Of a DNA stretch of 64,000 nt, positions 45,588 to 54,184 are shown piece after piece. The notes beneath the pieces are model-generated. The model saw nothing but the letters and a program-made list of their open reading frames with translations. It was not told where the DNA came from and ran no database searches. This DNA comes from Pantoea alhagi. GTDB lineage: Bacteria; Pseudomonadota; Gammaproteobacteria; Enterobacterales; Enterobacteriaceae. The stretch spans positions 496,001-560,000 of the forward strand of contig NZ_CP019706.1 of the NCBI RefSeq assembly GCF_002101395.1, in the 5' to 3' direction. The position numbers were made by a program, and so were the translations under genes. The number at the start of each line of letters is the position of its first letter. The first letter of the stretch is position 1.

Positions 45588-45911
45588 TCAGTGCAGCAGC
45601 GGCGTGCTTTCCAGACGCCCGCTCAGCTCGTCCATCACCACCTGACCCAGAAAGCTCAGGCTCGGGGCTGACTTCAGCGGCCCGGCGGCCAGCAAATCAT
45701 CCAGCAGCGCGCAGGCAATCTCCTGCCCGCGCACCCGGCCATGCTGGCGCAGGTAAAAGCCTTCCAGCTCGTTTTCAATCGCCCGCTCCAGGCGTGTCAG
45801 CGTCAGCATGGGATAGCGCTGCTGTCTGCGGCACAGGGAAAGCCAGGCACAGGCCACCGCCCGGCGGGAAAGCGCAGCGCGCAGGTCAGGTGAAAGGGTA
45901 TGGGTATTCAT
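45588..45911 (-). CDS. P4 orf106-like protein
   Basis: A 107-residue protein (AALSRRAVACAWLSLCRRQQ, then ENELEGFYLRQHGRVRGQEI) found just before alpha in P4-like satellites (DUF5375-type). Function unknown. Its ATG overlaps the preceding stop by four bases, and alpha follows after 13. Confidence 0.72.
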   Translation of the reverse strand: MNTHTLSPDLRAALSRRAVACAWLSLCRRQQRYPMLTLTRLERAIENELEGFYLRQHGRVRGQEIACALLDDLLAAGPLKSAPSLSFLGQVVMDELSGRLESTPLLH

Positions 45912-46132
45912 GGCTTCACCTCTTCATTCATCACGCCGTCATGGCAGCGCGTCACCACAGCGTCGAGTTGTTCAGTGATGAGAAACATCAGTGAGGCCAG
46001 CTGGGCGTGCTGAAGCGGCTGCGGCTGTTCGTGGCAGTCCTGAAGGGCTGTCATGTCGCTGACAAAGCGCCCGGCGTTACGCAGATGCTCCAGGCGCAGC
46101 AGGTCTGAATACGAAATCAGGATGTGGTTCAT
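45908..46132 (-). CDS. Small protein of the satellite alpha operon
   Basis: A 74-residue helical protein (MNHILISYSDLLRLEHLRNA). It overlaps both neighbours by four bases, so it is surely part of the operon. A gene of this size stands at this place in many P4-like satellites. Function unknown. Confidence 0.65.
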   Translation of the reverse strand: MNHILISYSDLLRLEHLRNAGRFVSDMTALQDCHEQPQPLQHAQLASLMFLITEQLDAVVTRCHDGVMNEEVKP

Positions 46133-46557
46133 GCGCGCGCCTCCTGGACCGGAAGATGGGCGGTGAAGACCAGGAAGAATTGAGGATGCGGGGAATTAAG
46201 GACCGTAGCCATAGCGGCAAACTCCTTTGTTAGCTTGTTACAGCTACCACCAGAGTTTCCACGCTCAAGGGTGGCAGCCCGGACGGGGGTGGAAATACCG
46301 GCAACAAAGGAAACCGGCCAGCCCGAAAGCTGCCCCGCCCGGGCCACCATTACGCAGACGGCACAGCGGAAACAGAACCGCCGCCCGAAAAATGGGTGCA
46401 TCAGGGCACAGACACAAAAAAAGACGCATGGCGCGTCTGGTGTCGCCTTTGTTTTGCTCGGGTTTCCACGCCCGGCTGCCGATTTTGCGGCAGCGGAAAT
46501 ACTGTACCAGGGAAAGGCCCCGGCACGCAAGCCGGGGAAAGCAGGAAAAAACAGCAT
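46129..46557 (-). CDS. Ash/Icd-like protein over the immunity region
   Basis: A frame of up to 142 residues with low-complexity N-terminal part and the typical end (GNSGGSCNKLTKEFAAMATV, PHPQFFLVFTAHLPVQ). P4-like satellites carry such Icd/Ash-type frames where the CI immunity RNA is made. The segment GTTTCCACGC occurs twice (46253, 46465) with further complementary pieces, so the DNA may act mainly through structured RNA. Where translation begins is uncertain. Confidence 0.5.
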   Translation of the reverse strand: MLFFPAFPGLRAGAFPWYSISAAAKSAAGRGNPSKTKATPDAPCVFFCVCALMHPFFGRRFCFRCAVCVMVARAGQLSGWPVSFVAGISTPVRAATLERGNSGGSCNKLTKEFAAMATVLNSPHPQFFLVFTAHLPVQEARA

Positions 46558-46564
46558 GTGAGCC

Positions 46565-46783
46565 TCAGCAGTCGGTGAGGGTGATACCGGCGCGGGAAAA
46601 CGTCTGCAGGTCAGTTTTTACAGGCGCCGTGCTCGCGCTTTGCACGCAAAAGGCGGTATCAGTGCCGCGAAAGCGTCGTGCCTGCCCCGGCTCGTCCACC
46701 TCAGCGGCAATCGCCAGCGCCAGCTGCTTCGCGTCGGCTACGGACAGGTCATGTGTTTTACCGCCAATGGTCAGCATAATCAT
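46565..46783 (-). CDS. Small satellite protein downstream of alpA
   Basis: A 72-residue protein (MIMLTIGGKTHDLSVADAKQ ... FSRAGITLTDC). Its ATG overlaps the alpA stop (ATGA). I do not recognise a function. Confidence 0.6.
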   Translation of the reverse strand: MIMLTIGGKTHDLSVADAKQLALAIAAEVDEPGQARRFRGTDTAFCVQSASTAPVKTDLQTFSRAGITLTDC

Positions 46784-47046
46784 GCGGCACGCTCCTGACC
46801 GCGTGCGGCGATGCGTTCGTTCATCCAGGCGCTTACCTCGCTGGCAAGCCATGCCACGTTCTTGCCGCCCAGGGAAATCTGGGCCGGGAAGGCGTCGCGG
46901 CTGATAAGGTCATAAATGGTCGAGCGGGACAGGCCGCAGACGTGGATCACTTCCGGCAGGCGCATAAAGCGCTCCTGTACCGGCATCGTTGCGGGCATAA
47001 CCGGGGCCGCCGGAGCGGAAGAATGTGCGGATAACGTGCTGTGCAT
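46780..47046 (-). CDS. AlpA/Vis-type regulator
   Basis: An 88-residue DNA-binding protein of the AlpA family with a MerR-like helix-turn-helix (MRLPEVIHVCGLSRSTIYDL, then GGKNVAWLASEVSAWMNERI). In P4 the homologue Vis represses the late promoter and acts as excisionase with the integrase. It heads the leftward operon and faces the ori region. Confidence 0.88.
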   Translation of the reverse strand: MHSTLSAHSSAPAAPVMPATMPVQERFMRLPEVIHVCGLSRSTIYDLISRDAFPAQISLGGKNVAWLASEVSAWMNERIAARGQERAA

Positions 47047-47324
47047 GGGCTACCTCTTGTTTATTCCATACAGGGCCGGACGAACGTGTCCGGCGTCGGG
47101 TAGCTCTTTATTCTGAGTATATTTTTGGCGGAATCAACAAGTGAAATTCGTGTGGCGGCTCTCACAAAATGCCTGACAAAGCACGGGTTTCGCACGGTCT
47201 TTCAGGGTTTTACATATAATGACAAATAGTGTCGTATATGTTTTTGCAAGGAATTTATAAGCATAGATATCAGGATTTATATCTGAATTAAATCTAAAGG
47301 CATTAACAGGTTTCTGCTGCTGTG

Positions 47325-47429
47325 GGTGAAGAGTGGTGAACAGAGGGTGAAGGATTATTTCTGAACTGTTCACCTCTTAATTTACTGTATTTACTGTCTT
47401 TTTATTTCTGGTGAAGAATGGTGAAGGAT
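47325..47429. repeat. Satellite origin iterons
   Basis: Six GGTGAA-type iterons: 47325 (GGTGAAGAGT), 47335 (GGTGAACAGA), 47346 (GGTGAAGGAT), 47365 (inverted, ACTGTTCACC, exact P4 type I), 47410 (GGTGAAGAAT) and 47420 (GGTGAAGGAT). They sit in AT-rich DNA about 4.2 kb from the crr-like region, the P4 ori arrangement. The 47047-47591 gap contains this origin, the divergent promoters and no gene. Confidence 0.8.
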
Positions 47430-47500
47430 ATATATAAAACTAAAAGCTGAACAATGGCTTGCGTGAAACCTTTCCCTGGCTCGCCAGAAGAAAGGCTTTT

Positions 47501-47557
47501 TGTCTGGTGGCTGACACAACGCTGTCCGTTAGCCGGGTTGTGCCATCAACGGCACAA
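47501..47557 (+). promoter_or_regulatory. Two Ogr/Delta-type activator sites before sid
   Basis: TGT-N12-ACA occurs at 47501-47518 and again at 47539-47556, the latter in a perfect inverted repeat TTGTGCC/GGCACAA. Centres are 38 bp apart. In the P4 sid promoter Delta sites are centred at about -55 and -18. That spacing would place transcription start near 47564, before the sid ATG at 47592. Confidence 0.65.
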
Positions 47558-47591
47558 TGGCGTTAACGAAAACACCGCAACGGAGCCATTT

Positions 47592-48332
47592 ATGACCGAC
47601 ACCACCCGGACCCCGACCACTGATGCCATTGCCGCCCTGCCTGCCGCCACACAGCAGGCGCTGGAGCGCGTAAAAAGCAGCAAATCCGCATGGCTTGCCG
47701 CACGCCAGAAACAGGCAGATGCCGCAGGCATGGCGGAGACCATCCGCAAACGCCGTGAAGAAACGGAGGCAGAAGCCAGAGCGCAGAACGGAGAATGGCG
47801 CCAGCTGTTCCGTGAAAACCAGGGCGCAATGACGCCGCGCATGAAAAAGCTGCGTGCCGAAATTGCGCTGGGCCGTGAAACGCTGGATGAATTCGATGAC
47901 CTGCTGGCCGCGCACCAGGCCGAAACTGAAACCCTGCCCTGGACCACCGGCGACCGGGCTGTGTCCTATACCAGTGCGCACCAGTCCCTGATAAATATTC
48001 ATTCCAGCCACGTCTGGGCACAGTTTATGAAAGAACACGGCCAGACGCTGATACACGCCCTGAGCCTGCGCTGGCTCGCCATGCAGAACGAACACGACGG
48101 TGGCTATGCGGGCGTGAATGACAGCAACACGATGTTCAGGCAGTTCATCCACGAAGAAATCATGACAAAAGCAATGGACCACAACCCGTCGGCTGAGGGC
48201 GATGCGCTGCTTGAGGAAACCGGCCTGTATCCAGCCCCGCAGGCATACAGCGATGCGCGCCTGGTCCCCACTCCCGCAGCCCGCCACAGGATGAGGGTTA
48301 AGCAACAGAAGGCTGCAGGAGATAAAGCATGA
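47592..48332 (+). CDS. Sid-like capsid size determination protein
   Basis: A 246-residue homologue of P4 Sid and of the left-satellite protein at 36807. Shared parts are GEWRQLFRENQGAMTPRMKK, RETLDEFDDLLAAHQAE and the end EETGLYP. Sid binds the outside of helper procapsids to force a small size. GGAG seven bases before the ATG fixes the start. It is the first gene of the late operon; psu starts four bases inside its end. Confidence 0.75.
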   Translation: MTDTTRTPTTDAIAALPAATQQALERVKSSKSAWLAARQKQADAAGMAETIRKRREETEAEARAQNGEWRQLFRENQGAMTPRMKKLRAEIALGRETLDEFDDLLAAHQAETETLPWTTGDRAVSYTSAHQSLINIHSSHVWAQFMKEHGQTLIHALSLRWLAMQNEHDGGYAGVNDSNTMFRQFIHEEIMTKAMDHNPSAEGDALLEETGLYPAPQAYSDARLVPTPAARHRMRVKQQKAAGDKA

Positions 48333-48886
48333 TAAACGCCACCACCCCACAGGACGCCCTGAGCCAGTACCTCCGTGCCGGTGAAAGCTGGCGCACCCTG
48401 CGCGCTGACCGCGAAAACAAACAGCAGCAGCTTGAAACACTGTTCAGCAGTGAGGGCAAACCCACTGATTACGGCCAGCAGGCGGATAACCTGCGTGAAT
48501 GGCAGGACGTGCTGACCTGGCAGATTATCTGTGCCGCCGGTGACGTGCTTCAGGCCCATCGTCATGTGACTGATGCATGTGTGAGTGAAGCGCTGACCGC
48601 CTTTATGGAGGCGCATGGCGCTGCGCTGACCGGCGCGCTGGCGCCTTACCTGAACGGCCCCGCCGGGCTGGAAACCGCCATGCGAACGTTGCGTGCCGCC
48701 GTTGTTCGCGAGGCTGAAATCAGCGCGCCCGTGGTGGCTGAAGAATATCAGACCATCCTCAATGAGACAGGCCTGTATCCTGACAGCGCAGTGCGCGATG
48801 ACGCCACCACCATTCGTACCCCGGCCAGGGATGCAGGTTACCGGTTTCGCCTGGAAAAGCTGAACGCACAGCAGGAGGGCCGCTGA
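48329..48886 (+). CDS. psu: Psu-like polarity suppression/capsid decoration protein
   Basis: A 185-residue homologue of P4 Psu (190). FMEAHGAALTGALAPYLNG matches the Psu helix pair, and LNETGLYPDSAVRDDATTI the C-terminal part. P4 Psu both decorates the small capsid and inhibits Rho-dependent termination. It overlaps sid by four bases and is followed after one base by delta. Confidence 0.78.
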   Translation: MINATTPQDALSQYLRAGESWRTLRADRENKQQQLETLFSSEGKPTDYGQQADNLREWQDVLTWQIICAAGDVLQAHRHVTDACVSEALTAFMEAHGAALTGALAPYLNGPAGLETAMRTLRAAVVREAEISAPVVAEEYQTILNETGLYPDSAVRDDATTIRTPARDAGYRFRLEKLNAQQEGR

Positions 48887-48887
48887 G

Positions 48888-49163
48888 ATGGCCATGAAAT
48901 GCCCGGAGTGCGGCACCACCGCACACACCCGCACCAGTGAATACCAGACCGGCACGCTGAAAAAGACCTGGTATCAGTGCCGTAATATTGACTGCTCCTG
49001 TACGTTCACCACGCTGGAGAGCCTGGACAGCATTATCATGAAGCCGCAGAAGGCAGGAGGAACGACCGGACCGGCGCAGGAAACCCCGAAACGGGTACAG
49101 CAGACGCTCAACCGCTACGGCGCAGCCAGCAGGCTGTCGAACCGGCAGCACGCTCCCGCCTGA
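48888..49163 (+). CDS. Ogr/Delta-type late activator
   Basis: A 91-residue zinc-finger activator (MKCPECGTTAHTRTSEYQTG, then YQCRNIDCSCTFTTLESLDS) with the four-cysteine pattern of Ogr/Delta. It should act on the two sites at 47501-47557 and on helper late promoters. Last gene of the sid-psu-delta operon. Confidence 0.87.
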   Translation: MAMKCPECGTTAHTRTSEYQTGTLKKTWYQCRNIDCSCTFTTLESLDSIIMKPQKAGGTTGPAQETPKRVQQTLNRYGAASRLSNRQHAPA

Positions 49164-49183
49164 ATTTCCACCTTCATTTCTTC

Positions 49184-49207
49184 CCCGGCCACCGCGCCGG
49201 GTTTTTT
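49184..49207 (+). terminator. Terminator of the sid-psu-delta operon
   Basis: CCCGGC and GCCGGG form the stem, followed by TTTTTT, 20 bp past the delta stop. Confidence 0.78.
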
Positions 49208-49330
49208 GTGGCTTTTTCTCTGGCTGGCCCGCTGTGGCGGCAGTGCATGACTATGCCGCATGAAAACGCATGAATAAATGCACCCAAATTTCTCCCGTTC
49301 TGGTCAGTGGCGGCGCGGTTTCGGGGCACT

Positions 49331-49379
49331 CATGCACCTGCATGAAAACCGCTACATGAAGCGGGCAGGCGTGGCGGGG
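49331..49379 (+). other. Cos-like conserved sequence, right satellite
   Basis: These 49 bp share 45 with 36336-36384 (complement), although flanking non-coding DNA is mostly different. It lies 168 bp past delta, the expected place of cos. GGCAGGCGTGGCGGGG loosely resembles the GC-rich P2/P4 cos core GGCGAGGCGGGG. Confidence 0.6.
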
Positions 49380-49720
49380 GTACGAGCGCGCGCTCGGGGG
49401 TGAGATTAAAGCATCGTAAGCTAGCGCCTCCCCCTCGCAAGCTACCTCACAGGAAGGTTTTAGGGGAAAGGAAAGGTTATTTTATAAAATTTAGAATGAA
49501 TTTAATTTTAAAATGATGTTGCTTAAACTTCGCCTTTGGTTTAAATCTTCAAGCTATATAAGTATCTATGTGCAACACCAACAATTAGAGCTCCCCCCAT
49601 CAAAATAAAATCGATGATATATATATTTTAATAATCCTTTCCTTAAATACGTACACAGCACGCTCAAAAAAAATCGCATTCCGAGCGCGCCTTTGCGCAA
49701 GCATAATAAATTACAAATTA
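49380..49720. other. Transition from satellite core to cargo
   Basis: GC-rich DNA (GAGCGCGCGCTCGGGG palindrome at about 49384-49399) gives way abruptly to AT-rich DNA near 49450. No gene is visible. Confidence 0.5.
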
Positions 49721-51541
49721 TCAAGCCGGATAAAAACCTGACTTTCCACCTGCATTTAAGTTATTAACTTTATTATCATCATTAATTTGAATTGAAAATG
49801 TTGGACCTTTATTTTCAAGAATGATGATTTGGAAATTATAACTTTTTTTAACCAATATCGAATAAAAAGCATCACTTAAACTTACACTATTAATTTCCGA
49901 AGGTGATACGCCTCTATCCTTATCAAAATGTGTTACTAATGGGCTATCAAGAACAACAAACCCTATGAATGGATTACCTTTGTTTGATAAACATTCAGCA
50001 AAGCAAATTGTAAATATAGCATGTATAACTGCACGGGTACCTTTACCAAACATCCCTCGGTGCTTTCCGTTAATATTGAAGTCATATTTACCCTCATCAA
50101 AACGCACCTTATTGCCTATTGAATTATTAAACTTTATATCATTTAGAAAATTTTCCATCGCTTTTTCTATATCACAGAAATCAACAACGGTTAACGAATC
50201 GAAATCATCAGCAGAGTATTTAAGCTCATCAACATCATCTTCTTTATCTTGCAACGAAGATAGGATTTTATGTTTAGTGTAATCCATTAAAAGATTATCT
50301 TTATACTCGTAAAGATCCTCAATTGATGAATTCAATTTTTTGTATTTCAGCTCTTCTAACTTCTTAAATTCATCTTTTTCAACATCATATATATCACTAA
50401 CATTTTTTATTCGTATCAGTAATGATTTATGCTCCTCAGTATTAGTCTCGATTGAATCAGTTAAACCCTGTAACTGATTTTTAATCTTCAATTTTTCTGC
50501 ATTACAAGAGAGCGCATAGTCCTCATACGATATTTTATTTTTTCTTTCTTGAGGTGAGTTACAAACCTCGCAGTATGTATCAGCAAAGTTATTTAAATAG
50601 TAGTTTGCTTGAGAAACAACCTCTATCCTACCAAGATCAATAAGATATTGATCTTTGAGAAGATTAAACCTTTCGATAAGTAAGGATATATACTTCTCTC
50701 TATTACTAATTAAAAATAACTCATCGCTTAGTTCTTTTAATAAATCTTTTTTTTCATCAAGCACATCAATAACATCTTTTAAAATATTTCTTAAAGATTC
50801 AATTTCATGCTCTACACTCTCCAACTCACTTACAATAGATGCCTTATCATATTCTGGATAAAGCAACTCAGATTTTAAACCTTCATAAATGTTCGCAATT
50901 TGGCTTTTCAGAAAGACCCTGGCTTTTTTATTTGGTTTCTCTGCAAGAGAGTTATTATCATCCCTTTGAGTTAATAAAAATTTAAACTCAGATTTTCTCT
51001 TTGTATCTTCACTCGGAATATCTGAAAAAATTAAGGAACGCTCTGTTAAAACTTTTAATTCATCAATGCAAAAGAAGTCCAAAACATTATTCAGGTTAAA
51101 ATTATGCAAGGTATTACTTAAGTTTGTTCTTACTTTGGCTTCTTTAAACCTCAGCTTACTGTAAAAAAATGATGCAAAACTCTTTTTGGATGAAACACTT
51201 TTAGAAAATGTCATTACCAAGTTAACACTGCTAGCATTCTCAATGTTTGAATCATACAACCTATAATGAGAGTTATCTAATAAAGATCTCTCAATCGTCA
51301 TTAATCTATCTTGAAAAGAAATCTCTAGAAAAGCTGTATCGTAGCCTTGCGCGTGGTCAATATCTCTGTTTTTTAGTTTCTCACTACCTAATAGATATCT
51401 GATCAAATAATATATATAAGTTTTACCAGAATCGGAACCGCCATATAAGATGGTCAATTTAGTTCCAAACTCAATAATTGCATCTTGCTTATTAAATCCA
51501 GACACTTTTAATTTTTTAAATGTAAAAAAATTTTTATTCAT
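49721..51541 (-). CDS. ABC-3C system ATPase
   Basis: A 606-residue SMC-like ATPase of the ABC-three-component systems (DUF3732-like). Walker A is YGGSDSGKTYIYY (33-45); a long coiled coil spans about 210-480, with a CEVC motif at 324-327; the Walker B region is FVVLDSPLVTHF. In ABC-3C systems the ATPase is thought to sense invading nucleoprotein and trigger the effector. The ATG at 51541 overlaps the end of the middle-component gene by eight bases. AT-rich, unlike the satellite core. Confidence 0.82.
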   Translation of the reverse strand: MNKNFFTFKKLKVSGFNKQDAIIEFGTKLTILYGGSDSGKTYIYYLIRYLLGSEKLKNRDIDHAQGYDTAFLEISFQDRLMTIERSLLDNSHYRLYDSNIENASSVNLVMTFSKSVSSKKSFASFFYSKLRFKEAKVRTNLSNTLHNFNLNNVLDFFCIDELKVLTERSLIFSDIPSEDTKRKSEFKFLLTQRDDNNSLAEKPNKKARVFLKSQIANIYEGLKSELLYPEYDKASIVSELESVEHEIESLRNILKDVIDVLDEKKDLLKELSDELFLISNREKYISLLIERFNLLKDQYLIDLGRIEVVSQANYYLNNFADTYCEVCNSPQERKNKISYEDYALSCNAEKLKIKNQLQGLTDSIETNTEEHKSLLIRIKNVSDIYDVEKDEFKKLEELKYKKLNSSIEDLYEYKDNLLMDYTKHKILSSLQDKEDDVDELKYSADDFDSLTVVDFCDIEKAMENFLNDIKFNNSIGNKVRFDEGKYDFNINGKHRGMFGKGTRAVIHAIFTICFAECLSNKGNPFIGFVVLDSPLVTHFDKDRGVSPSEINSVSLSDAFYSILVKKSYNFQIIILENKGPTFSIQINDDNKVNNLNAGGKSGFYPA

Positions 51542-51992
51542 AATTAAATTCCATATCATACTTGCCGATTTTGTTTTTTATAATTAATTGTAACTGTTCA
51601 TCCAGCATGCCATTATACTGACTGACCACCAATTTTATATTATGCTCCATATGGTCTACATATTCATTTTGAAAAGAATTTGTAAATGCGTATGTTTTTT
51701 CTGAAGCTTTATAGACAAAACCGTCATGCGTATAAACCTCTGATGCCAATTCATATCCCTGTAAAAGAGTCAATGATTCTAAAACAACTTCTCGCTTAAG
51801 AGCTAGTTGAGCATCTCGCCGAGGTATTGGAGGATGAAGACTAACTTCAGTGGGTAAGAAGTCCTTAAGATTTACAACCATAAAATCAAAGCAAATAAGT
51901 TTCTCGAGGCTTATTGATGAAGGATGAATAGAAACAAGTATTTTTGCTATTCTACATGCCATCTCTAAACTTGAATTATATATTCTGACCAT
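51534..51992 (-). CDS. ABC-3C system middle component
   Basis: A 152-residue protein matching the ABC-3C middle-component pattern: LICFDFMVVNLKDFLPTEVS followed by LHPPIPRRDAQLALKRE, then LLQGYELASEVYTHDGFVYKASE. It should bridge the ATPase and the effector. Database entries of this family are often misnamed as transporters. The ATG shares one base with the stop of the preceding gene. Confidence 0.82.
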   Translation of the reverse strand: MVRIYNSSLEMACRIAKILVSIHPSSISLEKLICFDFMVVNLKDFLPTEVSLHPPIPRRDAQLALKREVVLESLTLLQGYELASEVYTHDGFVYKASEKTYAFTNSFQNEYVDHMEHNIKLVVSQYNGMLDEQLQLIIKNKIGKYDMEFNYE

Positions 51993-52999
51993 CACTTCAC
52001 CTTCCAAATAAATTCACCATCATTAACCAAATGATGGCACACTCCTTTTTTATCATTTGCTTCACATATTTTTGATAATACGGAGTGTGCGATCGGCGTC
52101 AAAACAGCTTGCTTTAAAACTGCATTACACCTAATAAACGAACAGTTGTGTTCCTCGTAAAACACAGGCTCAATAGATGAAGATATATAGCTTTTAAGCG
52201 CTTTAAAGTTATCTTCTTTGAATACTTCACGCATAAATACTTCAAGGGAAGATGCAAAATAAAAGTCATTCCTACTATTATTAAAATGTCTTCTATATGG
52301 ATCATCAAGTTCTAAAAATGAGTTATACGTCTTATCTCCATGCTCTGAATATGCTTGTAACAATGCATTGACATAAACTGATTCCTTGTCTGGATTATAT
52401 TCGGGAATTTCATCCGGGGGAACCCTTACGGAATATAACTCCTTGAAATACTTAAAATAAAGATGTGTACTGGCAATATCATTCAAAATCAAAGATAGAG
52501 GAAGGGAGTAAAAAATACCAAAGTCTAATTTTTCAATATGCTCTCTTATATCTACATCTAAAGGAATGTCTACTTTTTTACTTATTTTCTTTGAAATTGC
52601 AGAGTCCCATGATTCAATAATGGCTTTTTTGAGTTCGTCTTTATTTTTTAATAAATTGGAAAATGTTGTAGATAGATCATATGGCGCAACAAAAAAGTAC
52701 TTCTGGGGAAGAGGAAAATCACCTTTCATAGTGAAATAAATAAGTTTTCCAAATTCAACAACAACATCAGAAAAGCCTAAACTTTTTTTGTATAGTTTAC
52801 ATTGGTAATTATCCCACGAATAACCGCTCATGTTAGGATCGGTTTTATACCCAACAACATCCCTACCTTTATCTCCAGCTCCTCCAAGACGCTCACTCCA
52901 TGGATAAATTTCTCTTTTGCATACAATAAGCCAATCATGGACAAACACTTCCCATTGCTCATCATCCCATGTCAATATTTCTGAAAGTGGTTGAGACAC
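51992..52999 (-). CDS. ABC-3C effector: Mrr-like nuclease domain plus C-terminal domain
   Basis: A 335-residue protein. Residues 1-80 look like a restriction-endonuclease fold: acidic E17 in DDEQWEVFV, D46 in GGAGDKGRDVVGY and QCK (66-68) in WDNYQCKLYKK, the D...QxK arrangement of Mrr-like nucleases. The rest is helical and fits the ABC-3C C-terminal (CTD) module that tethers the effector. GTG start with AAGGAG seven bases upstream, the Shine-Dalgarno overlapping the integrase stop. DNA cleavage upon triggering is inferred. Confidence 0.8.
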   Translation of the reverse strand: MSQPLSEILTWDDEQWEVFVHDWLIVCKREIYPWSERLGGAGDKGRDVVGYKTDPNMSGYSWDNYQCKLYKKSLGFSDVVVEFGKLIYFTMKGDFPLPQKYFFVAPYDLSTTFSNLLKNKDELKKAIIESWDSAISKKISKKVDIPLDVDIREHIEKLDFGIFYSLPLSLILNDIASTHLYFKYFKELYSVRVPPDEIPEYNPDKESVYVNALLQAYSEHGDKTYNSFLELDDPYRRHFNNSRNDFYFASSLEVFMREVFKEDNFKALKSYISSSIEPVFYEEHNCSFIRCNAVLKQAVLTPIAHSVLSKICEANDKKGVCHHLVNDGEFIWKVK

Positions 53000-53002
53000 A
53001 AA

Positions 53003-54184
53003 TCAACTCCTTTTTGGTCTTACAATTATTAAATCACTGTACCATTCCATCATAGATTGTCTTCCACTAAAATATTGAGCATGGTTATAAGTCCCTCTAA
53101 TCGAATTTTTATCCACATGAGCCAACTGGAGTTCAATCCAAGCACTATCAAAGCCTTGATCATGAAGAATTGTAGAAAAAGTATGTCGGAAACCATGCCC
53201 AGTAACTTTTCCACCGAATCCAATACGCTTGATTAACTGGTTTATGCTCGCTTCGCTCATTGGCTTGTTCGGATCGTTCCGGCCAGGAAAAACATAACGA
53301 TAATTCCCTGTCATAATCTTAAGTTCATTGAGCAAATCTAACGCTTGAGTCGATAATGGCACAAGATGTGGCCTGCGCATTTTCATCCTTTCAGCAGGAA
53401 TTTCCCAAAGAGCGTTATCTAGATCAAATTCCGACCACAATGCAGCACGTAACTCGATGGTTCTTACGCCTGTTATCATCAGTAATTTTGTAGCAATCTG
53501 GACAAGCCGACTTCCGGTGTACCCCTCTAAGGCACGCAGAAACTCAGGTATTTCTTCAGCTTTTAGGAATGGGAAATGATTGGATTGATGCACTTCAAGG
53601 GCACTGGAGAGATCAGCCGCGGGATTATACTCTGCTCTACCCGTTGCAATTGCGTAGCGGAACACTTCGGAGCAACGCTGTCGCACTTTACGCATTTTCT
53701 CTAACGCACCACGTTTTTCAATTTTACGCAGCACATTAAGCAGCTCTAACGGTTTAATTTCTCCTACTGGCCTTGCTCCGACATAAGGAAAAATATCGTT
53801 CTGAAACGCTTCCATGATGTCTGAGGCATATCCTGCCGACCATTTGGCAGACTTCATCTGATGCCATTCTCTGGCTATCTTTTCGAAAGCGTTCTCTGAC
53901 TCTGTTTGCAGAGCCAGCTTTTGCTCTTTTCGAACCTCACTCGGGTTCTTTCCTTCGGCAACCAGTTTTCGGGCATCGTCACGACGTGAACGAGCATCGG
54001 CAAGTGTGATTGTTGGATAAACACCAAGCGAGATCATCTTGGGTTTACCGGCAAAACGATAACGGAACCGCCAGCTCTTGCTTCCATTAGGCTCAATAAG
54101 CAATGACAACCCTTGCCCATCTCCGAGTGTATAGGCTTTAGTTTCAGGCTTAGCGCGGCGAATCTGCATATCGTTTAAAGGCAT
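53003..54184 (-). CDS. int: P4-type tyrosine integrase
   Basis: A 393-residue recombinase. Arm-binding domain DUF4102 (MPLNDMQIRRAKPETKAYTL ... LGVYPTITLADARSRRDDAR) is followed by the core-binding and catalytic domains, with R in ITGVRTIELRAALW, H-x-x-R in GHGFRHTFSTIL, and the nucleophile Tyr in RGTYNHAQY or the nearby MMEWYSD. It lies 163 bp from thrW, its target. Arm-type words TGTGTATAGG/CCTATACACA overlap its start, so binding can repress it. ABC-3C genes follow directly on the same strand. Confidence 0.93.
   Translation of the reverse strand: MPLNDMQIRRAKPETKAYTLGDGQGLSLLIEPNGSKSWRFRYRFAGKPKMISLGVYPTITLADARSRRDDARKLVAEGKNPSEVRKEQKLALQTESENAFEKIAREWHQMKSAKWSAGYASDIMEAFQNDIFPYVGARPVGEIKPLELLNVLRKIEKRGALEKMRKVRQRCSEVFRYAIATGRAEYNPAADLSSALEVHQSNHFPFLKAEEIPEFLRALEGYTGSRLVQIATKLLMITGVRTIELRAALWSEFDLDNALWEIPAERMKMRRPHLVPLSTQALDLLNELKIMTGNYRYVFPGRNDPNKPMSEASINQLIKRIGFGGKVTGHGFRHTFSTILHDQGFDSAWIELQLAHVDKNSIRGTYNHAQYFSGRQSMMEWYSDLIIVRPKRS

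Noticed and set aside
47134..47373. 79-codon frame in the origin region
   Set aside because: It overlaps the iterons and has no ribosome site or family match; the DNA is better explained as ori.
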